A DNA stretch of 64,000 bases, taken from assembly GCA_024397935.1 (NCBI GenBank), contig CP073743.1:558001-622000 (forward strand), given 5' to 3'. This stretch comes from a bacterium SCSIO 12844. Lineage in GTDB: Bacteria > Pseudomonadota > Gammaproteobacteria > Francisellales > Francisellaceae. The notes under the pieces were generated by a model. It made no database searches, was not told the origin of the DNA, and worked only from the letters and a program-made list of their open reading frames with translations. The position numbers and the translations under genes are program-made. Position 1 is the first letter of the stretch, and every line of letters starts with the position of its first letter. Of the stretch, positions 45,682 through 53,146 are shown one piece after another.

Positions 45682-47361
45682 ATGCGAATGGGAAGGCTAG
45701 TATTTATTATTATAATTTTATGTGTTGCAGTGTTTAGTATTGTTTATAGACTTGTCTATTTTCAAACAAAAGATAAGTCATTTTTAGATCAGCAAGGTGA
45801 TTCACGTATGGTGCGTATAGTGAATGAACATGCATTTCGTGGTAAAATTGTTGATCGAAATGGTTATCCGTTAGCGATTAGTACGCCTGTAGATTCTATT
45901 TGGGCAGACCCTAAATTTATCGATTTAAATAACGCAAATACTTATGAAGTATTTAAGCTGTTAAGTTTATCGGCTGATGAAAAAAAACAAATATTAGCAC
46001 GTATTAAGAAACGTTTAGGACGCTATGGCTTTGTTTATTTAAAACGTAAGGTACCACCTTATATTGCTGAAAGAATAGAACAAATGGAAGTGCCAGGTAT
46101 TCATTTGATACGAGAATACCAAAGGTATTATCCAGATGGTGAAGTAACTGCACATGTTGTAGGGTTTACGAACATAGATAACAAAGGTGTTGAAGGCATT
46201 GAGCTTGTATATGATAACTGGTTAGATGGACATAGCGGTCAGTATGAGATGTGGCGTGATTTAAAACGCAATCTAATTAAAAAAATAAAAACACTAAAAG
46301 AAAAACAAACAGGTGGTGATTTAGCTTTAAGCATTGATCGACAGATTCAATATATTGCTTATCGGGCATTAAAACGAGCAGTTATAGAAAGTAGTGCAGA
46401 AGGTGGTAGTGTTGTTGTGTTAGATGTCCATACAGGTGAAGTATTGGCTATGGTTAATCAACCTTCTTTTAATCCCAATAATTTATCAGACTCAGAAGTG
46501 GCAGCGAGAAGAAATCGAGCAATTACCGATGTATTTGAACCGGGCTCAACAATTAAAACTATCAGTGTGTTAGCAGGTGTTGAATATGGAGGCTATACAC
46601 CAGATGATGTCTTTGATGTTTCACCTGGCTATTATTATTTAAATAAATTACCTGTTAGAGATTTTAGAAATTACGGTGAATTAGATTTACGTCATGTAAT
46701 GGTTAAGTCAAGCAATGTGGGTATTTCACGTATGTTATTAACCATGCCAAAAGAGACACTACCTAATTTATTAAGAACGCTTGGTTTTGGCTCAATAAGT
46801 GGTGTTGAAGCCATTGGTGAGCGTAGTGGTTATGTTCCTATGAATATTAAAAAATTAAGTGATTTTTCTTTAGCAACTTTATCGTTTGGCTATGGTATGA
46901 ACTCAACTGCATTACAATTAGCTAGAGCCTATGCAGCATTAGCTAATGGCGGCAAATTAGTCCGCCCAACATTATTACGTATCGCGGATAAAAATCAAAT
47001 TGAATCGCTTCAAGTGATTAAACCTAAAGCTGCAATACAGACTTTAGATATGCTGACATCTGTTGTTGAATCTCCTGGAGGGACTGGTAAAAAGGCTAGA
47101 ATAGAAGGCTATCTTGTTGCAGGCAAGACAGGAACGGTGAGAAAACCAATCCCAGGAGGTTATGCAACCGATGCCTATATGGGGTTGTTTGCAGGGATTG
47201 CTCCAGCAGATAATCCAAAGTATGTCATTGTTGTAGTGATCGATGACCCTAAAGGAGAAAGTTATGGTGGAGGTACGGCAGCAGCACCTGTATTTGCAGA
47301 AATTGCTGAACAAATCTTAAGATTAAAAGCATTAACACCAACTAAATTGACACATATGTAA
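45682..47361 (+). CDS. ftsI: Peptidoglycan D,D-transpeptidase FtsI (PBP3)
   Basis: Class B penicillin-binding protein cross-linking septal peptidoglycan. The 559-aa protein has an N-terminal membrane anchor (about 7-26), a pedestal dimerisation domain, and a transpeptidase domain with all three motifs: catalytic EPGSTIKT (S289, K292), SSN (KSSNVGIS) and KTGT (AGKTGTVRK). AAGGAG lies 10 nt ahead of the ATG, 4 nt after ftsL. It ends the division run; murE/murF, which usually follow, lie upstream instead. Confidence 0.96.
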   Translation: MRMGRLVFIIIILCVAVFSIVYRLVYFQTKDKSFLDQQGDSRMVRIVNEHAFRGKIVDRNGYPLAISTPVDSIWADPKFIDLNNANTYEVFKLLSLSADEKKQILARIKKRLGRYGFVYLKRKVPPYIAERIEQMEVPGIHLIREYQRYYPDGEVTAHVVGFTNIDNKGVEGIELVYDNWLDGHSGQYEMWRDLKRNLIKKIKTLKEKQTGGDLALSIDRQIQYIAYRALKRAVIESSAEGGSVVVLDVHTGEVLAMVNQPSFNPNNLSDSEVAARRNRAITDVFEPGSTIKTISVLAGVEYGGYTPDDVFDVSPGYYYLNKLPVRDFRNYGELDLRHVMVKSSNVGISRMLLTMPKETLPNLLRTLGFGSISGVEAIGERSGYVPMNIKKLSDFSLATLSFGYGMNSTALQLARAYAALANGGKLVRPTLLRIADKNQIESLQVIKPKAAIQTLDMLTSVVESPGGTGKKARIEGYLVAGKTGTVRKPIPGGYATDAYMGLFAGIAPADNPKYVIVVVIDDPKGESYGGGTAAAPVFAEIAEQILRLKALTPTKLTHM

Positions 47362-47401
47362 TTTAATTGAAGATTAATTTTCATTCAAAGGCGTGTTTTA
47401 T

Positions 47402-47430
47402 TTGCAAAGCATAAAATAGCGCACTAAAAT
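47402..47430 (+). promoter_or_regulatory. Probable sigma-70 promoter of the hvfABC-type operon
   Basis: TTGCAA (47402-47407) and TAAAAT (47425-47430) are separated by 17 nt, placing a start near 47437 and a 30-nt leader before the AGGAG and ATG of the precursor gene. An imperfect inverted repeat (TTTTAT/ATAAAA) overlaps the -35, a possible operator or the ftsI terminator. No metal-regulator box is recognisable. Confidence 0.55.
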
Positions 47431-47466
47431 TTGAGAAGCATAGATAATCAAAAAGGAGAAATTATC

Positions 47467-47817
47467 ATGAAGAAGAAAATGTTAATCGCAATGGGAACTG
47501 GCTTGGCATTAAGCTTAACAAGTAGTATATCTTTAGCAGGGAGTTCTCATGGTAATAATATGCAAGCACAGGATATGAACTCAGGCTATAGCAATAGTAG
47601 TAGCTCAAAATCAGCAAGTGGCAGTTGTGGTGCTGGTAAATGTGGCGCTAAAATGAAAGAAGCAACAGGAAAGTGTGGTTCTGGCAAGTGTGGCTCAGGA
47701 AAATGCGGCTCTAAAGATAAGAGTGCATCAGGAAAGTGTGGTGCTGGTAAGTGCGGCGCAGGCAAGTGTGGTTCTGGTAAATGTGGTGCTGGCAAGTGTG
47801 GTGGTTCTAGCGAATGA
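47467..47817 (+). CDS. hvfA: HvfA/bufferin-type Cys-rich RiPP precursor
   Basis: A 116-aa secreted precursor. It has a signal peptide (MKKKMLIAMGTGLALSLTSSISLA), a Ser/Asn-rich linker, then a core with 10 cysteines, nine of them in K-C-G units arranged as GxGKCG repeats. That is the pattern of HvfA (Haemophilus virulence factor) and bufferin precursors, whose cysteines are oxidised by a DUF692 enzyme to bind copper or other metal. The Glu usual before GKCG in HvfA is Ala or Ser here. The ATG at 47467 has AGGAG behind it; an upstream ATG at 47431 would spoil the signal peptide. Overlaps the DUF692 gene by 4 nt. Confidence 0.8.
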   Translation: MKKKMLIAMGTGLALSLTSSISLAGSSHGNNMQAQDMNSGYSNSSSSKSASGSCGAGKCGAKMKEATGKCGSGKCGSGKCGSKDKSASGKCGAGKCGAGKCGSGKCGAGKCGGSSE

Positions 47818-48668
47818 CCAATGCTTTAGCTAGCTTAGGCTATTGTGGATTAGGCTTAAGGAATGAATTTTTAGATGATTTACTTTATCTTAATCCTAAG
47901 CCAATTGATTTCTTAGAAGTTGCCCCAGAAAATTGGCTTGATATTGGCGGAAAAAGAGGTAAGTTATTTCGAGCCTATAGTGAGCAATATCCAATAATCT
48001 GCCATGGATTGTCACTATCCATTGGTGGATTACAACCAATTGATGTTACTTTTGTTCAAAGACTAAAGCAATTTTTTCAAACACATAAAATTCAATTTTA
48101 TAGCGAACATTTAAGCTATTGTAGTGATGAGTATGGGCAGTTATATGACTTAATGCCCATGCCTTTTACAGAAGAGGCTGTTTCTTATATTGCCAAGCGT
48201 ATTATTCAAGTTCAGGATATCCTAGAGCAACAAATTGCATTAGAGAATGTTTCTTATTATGCAAAAATGCCAGGGAGGTTAACTGAAGCTGAATTTATTA
48301 ATGCTGTGATAGAGGAGGCAAATTGCCTTTTACTATTAGATGTGAATAATATTTATGTTAATAGTGTTAATCATAACTATGACCCATTGATATTTTTACA
48401 AAAAATGCCAAAAAAAAGCGTTGCTTATTTTCATGTTGCTGGCCATTGGCAAAAGTCTTTTGATTTAATTATTGATACCCATGGAGATAAAGTAATAGAA
48501 CCTGTATGGAACTTATTAGATAAAGCCTATGAACAGTTTGGATTAGTTCCTACACTATTAGAGCGAGATAATGATGTTCCTGCACTTGATGAACTGTTAT
48601 CTGAGGTTGATGATTTAAAAAAAATTCAATATGCATATCAGAAGGAATATCAATTATATGGTAGCTGA
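47814..48668 (+). CDS. hvfB: DUF692 multinuclear non-heme iron oxidative enzyme (HvfB/BufB-type RiPP maturase)
   Basis: A 284-aa TIM-barrel enzyme of the MNIO family that modifies cysteine residues of its partner precursor. All conserved ligand blocks are visible: ICHGLSLSIGG, FYSEHLSY, ALENVSYY, LLDVNNIYVN, YFHVAGH, DTHGDKVIEPVWNLL, and LERDNDVPAL. Its start overlaps the hvfA stop (ATGA), so translation is coupled. The enzyme acts in the cytosol before export. The exact chemistry on this precursor (thiooxazole or oxazolone/thioamide) is not predictable by eye. Confidence 0.9.
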   Translation: MTNALASLGYCGLGLRNEFLDDLLYLNPKPIDFLEVAPENWLDIGGKRGKLFRAYSEQYPIICHGLSLSIGGLQPIDVTFVQRLKQFFQTHKIQFYSEHLSYCSDEYGQLYDLMPMPFTEEAVSYIAKRIIQVQDILEQQIALENVSYYAKMPGRLTEAEFINAVIEEANCLLLLDVNNIYVNSVNHNYDPLIFLQKMPKKSVAYFHVAGHWQKSFDLIIDTHGDKVIEPVWNLLDKAYEQFGLVPTLLERDNDVPALDELLSEVDDLKKIQYAYQKEYQLYGS

Positions 48669-49404
48669 TTTTCAGCAATTACAGATTGCATTTACAAAAC
48701 AAATTCGCCACGGTAGTGATGAAAAAAGTGATTTAAAAGAAGTGCCAGCTGAACGAATTGAAGTTTATCGGTCCTGTTTTATCAGCAGTATCAAGGAAAT
48801 ATTAACGAATTGTTTTCCAATATTATCTGAAATTTTAAAAGGCAGTCGATGGCAACTTTTAGTAGAGAATTTTTATGCACATTCTCATGCCCAAACACCT
48901 CTATTTTATGAAGTTCCGGAAGAATTTTTATCTTATTTATTAGAAAATAAACCATTCATTGATGAGCTGCCCTTTATTAATGAATTAGCACATTATGAGT
49001 GGATGGAACTTGTATTAGATATCGCAGAAGGTAATCCAGCAAAACCAACGGTTGATGTAATTAATTTTGAAAGTGCTAAATTATATGTATCTTCTTTAGC
49101 AGAAGTAGTTGCCTATCATTATAAAGTTCATCACATTAATTTGTCCTATCAACCAACAGTTGATGAGCAAGTTGCAACTTATTTATGTATTTATCGTAAC
49201 GATCAAGATCAAGTAAAGTTTATGGAGTTAAATGCAGTTAGTGCAAAATTTATATTGATGTTAAAAGATAAGCCTAAGGTTGCTATTAAAGCAATGCAAG
49301 AGCTAGCTTCTGAGTTGAATATAGCTGATGTTAATCAATTTGTTCTATCAAATCAAACGTTGGTTACTAAACTTCTTAATGTAGGTATTTTGTTTGCTGA
49401 TTGA
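48658..49404 (+). CDS. hvfC: DUF2063 partner protein (HvfC/BufC-type)
   Basis: A 248-aa partner that presents the precursor to the DUF692 enzyme. The N-terminal DUF2063 domain contains RIEVYRSCFISSIKEIL, FPILSEILKGSRW and FYAHSHAQTPLFYEVPEEFL with ELAHYEWMEL after it; the C-terminal half is a winged-helix-like region. The ATG at 48658 follows GAAGGAA and overlaps the hvfB stop by 11 nt; the upstream ATG at 48631 is considered less likely. No DoxX-type fourth gene (hvfD) follows. Confidence 0.88.
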   Translation: MVADFQQLQIAFTKQIRHGSDEKSDLKEVPAERIEVYRSCFISSIKEILTNCFPILSEILKGSRWQLLVENFYAHSHAQTPLFYEVPEEFLSYLLENKPFIDELPFINELAHYEWMELVLDIAEGNPAKPTVDVINFESAKLYVSSLAEVVAYHYKVHHINLSYQPTVDEQVATYLCIYRNDQDQVKFMELNAVSAKFILMLKDKPKVAIKAMQELASELNIADVNQFVLSNQTLVTKLLNVGILFAD

Positions 49405-49483
49405 TTTTAAAGCATTACTCATATTAGAATTAGTTAGTAATTTATATGTTGATTAGAAAATTATATACTGTGGAGTTAGCTTA

Positions 49484-50173
49484 GTGATTGGTCAATTGAA
49501 ATTTAGGTTATATTATTATCTATTTTCATTTTTATTGTTATTTGTAACAAGCTTTGGACTAGCTTATGCAAAAGAACCAGTATATATTCAATTAACGTAT
49601 AAGGATTTATTAGCTGCAAAGCTTTGGGGTTATAGTCAATATAATAATAAAAAATTGGTATCAATGATTAAATCTGATATTGTTGTTTATGCTGAGATTT
49701 TTACACCGATACTTTATCAGAAGTATCAAGGGGATAAAGAAGCTTTACAAAAACATTTTCAGCGTATTTTAAATGTTTTTATTGGCCATTTAAATCATTA
49801 CTATCAGAATAATTACTATCTTGATAAGACCATTACATTAGGGAAATTTGACAGTAAAAATGCATCATTTAGTGTTGATATACCAAAGCGATTTTTTATT
49901 AAATATAATGGAGACTTGCCGTACTCAATCAATGGGTATAATTTTTTACCTTCGTATTATGTTGACTTGAAAGGCAATTATAAGACTGAATTTACCTACT
50001 CCCAAAAAAGGGGAAAAGAAATTCAAGCAAACTCCAATCAAAAAGCTTGTTTAAGAGTATTCTTAAAACCACAATCGTTATCTCAAATGAATTTAGTGCA
50101 TCGTTATGTCGATGATAATTACTCAGCAGAAACACTTAGTTTTCATTTATATCCAAATAAAAGTTGTGACTAG
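49484..50173 (+). CDS. Secreted hypothetical protein
   Basis: A 229-aa protein with a signal peptide (hydrophobic about 9-27, ending FGLAYA), then an aromatic-rich domain heavy in Tyr and Asn, with two Cys in the C-terminal half (KACLRV and KSCD) able to form a disulfide. GTG start at 49484 with TGGAG 8-9 nt upstream. It lies 79 nt downstream of hvfC on the same strand but probably has its own signals. I recognise no family. The insertion sequence abuts its stop without changing the frame. Confidence 0.6.
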   Translation: MIGQLKFRLYYYLFSFLLLFVTSFGLAYAKEPVYIQLTYKDLLAAKLWGYSQYNNKKLVSMIKSDIVVYAEIFTPILYQKYQGDKEALQKHFQRILNVFIGHLNHYYQNNYYLDKTITLGKFDSKNASFSVDIPKRFFIKYNGDLPYSINGYNFLPSYYVDLKGNYKTEFTYSQKRGKEIQANSNQKACLRVFLKPQSLSQMNLVHRYVDDNYSAETLSFHLYPNKSCD

Positions 50174-50175
50174 TT

Positions 50176-50184
50176 AAAATAATT
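50176..50184. repeat. Left target-site duplication of the IS4-family element
   Basis: AAAATAATT directly precedes the left inverted repeat and is repeated without mismatch at 51375-51383. Nine bases is in the usual range for the IS4 family. Confidence 0.85.
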
Positions 50185-51374
50185 CACACTACATGACACC
50201 TACCAGAGCCATTCTTTGACTAATTGATATTTTAGGTTTAAATGTAGCTTTGATAATATTACAGATATACTCTGAAGAATTAATGGCTCTGGCTAGCGAT
50301 TTAGCAATAGTTTCAGTACCAATTTTAATCAAAGACTTAGCTTTAAATCCATGCTTTTTAATTTTAATAGGTTTAATGCTTTCTAATATTTCACCTGTAC
50401 GATAAGACCATATTAATGCAATGGATACAACAAACATAAGCCTTGAAAGTTTTTGCATATCAGTTAAGTGGGTATTCTCAAAATTAAAACCACGTTTTTT
50501 AATAGCTGAAAAAAATGACTCAATCTCCCATCTTATTTTATATTGATCGAGTGCATTTAGGTTAAACTCTCTAGTTACAACAATAACTAATTCACCTGTA
50601 GGCAGTCGCAGTCCTGAAACATATAAATCGCAGCCTACTATACACTTTGTATTATGAAGTGTTCTTGCTTGTGAAGCTTTAAGAGTTAGAAATAATTTTG
50701 AAATCTTTTTATTAGAAGCTAGATAATTACCTTTGGCTCGAATAACAAATTTAACTTGTTTGCTAGACAAATAAGCTATCCAATTTCCATCAATAAATTC
50801 ACGATCACATAAAAGTGTTTTAATTCTAGTTGCAGGAATAAATTCAAGTAGTTGATCAAATAGTCTCTGCCTATCAATGGCTTTTGAGTTACCTCTCTTT
50901 CGCTGAGGAAGCAGTGACCAAATCACAGGAATTGCAACACCTTTATAAGCAATAGCAATCATTAGAAAATTAATATGTACCTTGCCAAACTTCCAGTTAG
51001 TTCTATCCATGCATAATATGACTTGATCAGATAAATTGAAAATGGTGTCGACTAGTTTCCAGAGGCTAAGAAAAGATATTTCAAACCTTGTGATAAAACG
51101 TTGAAGACGCCTATAACATGACGTAGTTGATGCTTTTGATGGAAAACATTTAGCAATTTGTGAAAGATTAACATCATTTATTATCTGTAGGGCAATAATA
51201 AAGTAAGTTAGGCATTCAGTATTCCAAAAAGATAAGTTAAAATAGTGCTTCAGTGACTGTTGTAATTCATTGATGTGTTTCATCATATCGCTCTTTTTTG
51301 TTTTTTGGCGATTATAAGAATGAACGATAACAATGAAAAATCAATGGGTTACACCGTTACTGTCGTGTAGTGTG
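50185..51374. mobile_element. Complete IS4-family insertion sequence, 1190 bp
   Basis: Bounded by 14-bp terminal inverted repeats (CACACTACATGACA at 50185-50198; TGTCGTGTAGTGTG at 51361-51374; 13 of 14 paired) and flanked by a perfect 9-bp duplication. It encodes one transposase (50189-51286), whose stop codon lies within the left repeat. It sits in a 9-nt gap between two convergent genes and damages neither. The intact ends, duplication and transposase point to a recent, probably active copy. Confidence 0.92.
50189..51286 (-). CDS. IS4-family transposase
   Basis: A 365-aa DDE transposase. Catalytic residues are visible: first Asp in LCMDRTNWKFG, second Asp in LLCDREFIDGNW, and the Glu in the family-defining Y-x2-R-x3-E-x6-K motif (YKIRWEIESFFSAIK). 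It is uninterrupted from ATG (AAGAG upstream) to stop, so likely functional. The start may be either of two adjacent ATG codons (51286 or 51283). Confidence 0.92.
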   Translation of the reverse strand: MMKHINELQQSLKHYFNLSFWNTECLTYFIIALQIINDVNLSQIAKCFPSKASTTSCYRRLQRFITRFEISFLSLWKLVDTIFNLSDQVILCMDRTNWKFGKVHINFLMIAIAYKGVAIPVIWSLLPQRKRGNSKAIDRQRLFDQLLEFIPATRIKTLLCDREFIDGNWIAYLSSKQVKFVIRAKGNYLASNKKISKLFLTLKASQARTLHNTKCIVGCDLYVSGLRLPTGELVIVVTREFNLNALDQYKIRWEIESFFSAIKKRGFNFENTHLTDMQKLSRLMFVVSIALIWSYRTGEILESIKPIKIKKHGFKAKSLIKIGTETIAKSLARAINSSEYICNIIKATFKPKISISQRMALVGVM

Positions 51375-51383
51375 AAAATAATT
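51375..51383. repeat. Right target-site duplication of the IS4-family element
   Basis: AAAATAATT, identical to 50176-50184. Its last two bases also form part of the stop codon of the minus-strand gene that begins at 52134, so the duplication restored that stop. Confidence 0.85.
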
Positions 51384-52134
51384 ACAAAATAACACATGTA
51401 TTCTGTTTTTTCTGAGTTTGAGAGGTATCAGCTGAACTGGCTATTTCGTGAAACACTTTAGAAGGCTCTACTTGATATTTTTGTTGCTTCATTTCTTGGT
51501 ATTCATTGTATTTTATATGAAGCGTATCAATTGTGCTTTCTAGCTTACTTAATGGTTGTGATTTAAGGCTAAAAGAATTTATTTGATGTTTGCTTGAATT
51601 AAAAGGTACTAAGCAATCTTTTTGAGCATCCCAAAGTTTCATTTTTTCTTGTATTTCACTTTGAGGGTATAGATAGCCATTTTGTGGATCAAAAATATAA
51701 TCTGTTTTATTATGATTGAACTTAAGAACAACATGTTCTTGGTTTTTTTCAGTATCGCTGATTGAAATAATATCAGTTTTTATGCCTTGAGATTTAAGCC
51801 TATAATGCATATCAAGGGCAATTCCCGCACAGTTATCAGCATGGTTTATTCGAATACCAGTTAACCAACATGCGGTTTTCATTAAATCAGTGCCATTACC
51901 AAATTTACTATCTAAAAATCTGATGATCTTCCCAGTTTTACGTACCTGTTGATGTTCAGTATCTCTATCACTTGCAAAGTATGAGTTAGGTTCAAGTGTT
52001 GAAGAAGATGGGATAAATTTAAGCGAAGCTTTTAAAGAGCTTGTTAATATTTTCTGAAGAGTTTTAGGCAAGCTATCAAAGCTTGGATTATCAATTGTAA
52101 GATTAGATAGTTGAGTTTCAAGTACTCTCGGCAT
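51382..52134 (-). CDS. Candidate effector: Cys-His-Asp protease/transglutaminase-like protein with C-terminal CaaX box
   Basis: A 250-aa soluble protein with no signal peptide. The middle has an ordered possible catalytic triad: Cys102 at a helix start (ADNCAGIALDMHYRL), His134 (NQEHVVLKF) and Asp149 (DYIFDPQNGY), the pattern of papain/transglutaminase-like folds. The polar C-terminal tail ends in Cys-Val-Ile-Leu, a canonical CaaX signal, with Leu predicting geranylgeranylation in a eukaryotic cell. I read the last codons base by base and the stop directly follows Leu. The start at 52134 has AGGG 8 nt upstream; a TTG at 52155 and an ATG at 52149 lack one. Family unknown; effector role is inference. 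Confidence 0.65.
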   Translation of the reverse strand: MPRVLETQLSNLTIDNPSFDSLPKTLQKILTSSLKASLKFIPSSSTLEPNSYFASDRDTEHQQVRKTGKIIRFLDSKFGNGTDLMKTACWLTGIRINHADNCAGIALDMHYRLKSQGIKTDIISISDTEKNQEHVVLKFNHNKTDYIFDPQNGYLYPQSEIQEKMKLWDAQKDCLVPFNSSKHQINSFSLKSQPLSKLESTIDTLHIKYNEYQEMKQQKYQVEPSKVFHEIASSADTSQTQKKQNTCVIL

Positions 52135-52309
52135 AATAGCAACCCTCATTAACAATATGTTGAATTTAAAATTATCAATAAATAGGGCTAAGTAGTACTT
52201 AAAAAAAATAGAATAATTTAAGTCATGTTGTTTTGTGCTTTTCTTTAGGGAGTAAATTTTTTAGAATGATACTTAACAAAATTATATATATTATTAATGT
52301 GAGTTAAGG

Positions 52310-53092
52310 ATGATAAAATATTTTCGTTTTATAAGGTATTATGCTTTAGTTCTAATATTATTGATGATTAATCCTCTTGTAACGTTTGCATCAACAAATC
52401 AATCAAGTATTCAAATCAAAGCTTGTGCTGAGCCTTGGCCACCATTTGATTATATTGAACATGGTAAAACTCAGGGTATTAATGTTCAGATGAACCAACA
52501 AATTTTTGAAAGTTTAAATATACCTTTAAAAATCATCATTATGCCATGGAAGCAATGCTGGAAATTAGTACAAAATGGTAAGATTGATGTTGCATTGATG
52601 GTATCTAAAAAACAGCAAAGACAGGTAGATGTTTATTATAGCTCACTGCCAACAGATAAGCTTGATTATGTATGGGTAACTAGTTCGAATGTAAACTATG
52701 ATAAAATTTGCCAACAGTCGATTTGTCCAGATTTAGAAACTAATGGTTGGAAAGTAGGGCTTGTTGAAGGCAATAGCTATTCAAAAAAATTATTAGCATG
52801 CTTAAATCAGAAAAAAAATGCTAATGATATTATTTACCAACCGACACTATCCTCAGCTGTTAGAAAGCTATTAGCTGATCAAATACAACTAGTACCAACG
52901 GTTAAATCAATTGCTGAATACTTTAAAGAACAGCTTAAAATTCATCATTTACATGTGTGTGAAAATACACTGTTTAGTAAAGATTATTATACAGTTTTTT
53001 CAAAAATATCAGCTTTTAAATCAGAAAAATACCCATCCATTGAAGCAGTTAAAACAGCGTATGATCAAGTGTTAACTACCAAGGTAAAATAA
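52310..53092 (+). CDS. Periplasmic solute-binding protein, family 3 type
   Basis: A 260-aa secreted protein with a signal peptide (hydrophobic about 10-27, NPLVTFAS), followed by the amino-acid-binding SBP_bac_3 fold (IKACAEPWPPFDYIEHGKTQGIN, MPWKQCWKLVQNGKIDVALM). No permease or ATPase gene adjoins it, as for many orphan members that act as stand-alone sensors or scavengers. Three to four extra Cys suggest disulfides. Ligand unknown. Confidence 0.8.
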   Translation: MIKYFRFIRYYALVLILLMINPLVTFASTNQSSIQIKACAEPWPPFDYIEHGKTQGINVQMNQQIFESLNIPLKIIIMPWKQCWKLVQNGKIDVALMVSKKQQRQVDVYYSSLPTDKLDYVWVTSSNVNYDKICQQSICPDLETNGWKVGLVEGNSYSKKLLACLNQKKNANDIIYQPTLSSAVRKLLADQIQLVPTVKSIAEYFKEQLKIHHLHVCENTLFSKDYYTVFSKISAFKSEKYPSIEAVKTAYDQVLTTKVK

Positions 53093-53146
53093 TGATGCCA
53101 TCGTATAGTTTGTTAGAATTATATTTGGATAAAGTCATTTGGTATT

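Noticed and set aside
47586-47795. Minus-strand 69-codon Pro/His/Leu-repeat frame
   Set aside because: It is the complement of the KCG repeats of the RiPP precursor; repetitive sense codons make an open antisense frame.
47466-47817. Repeats of the Cys-rich gene as a CRISPR or minisatellite array
   Set aside because: The short repeats keep one coding frame with KCG units and belong to the precursor; there are no spacers.
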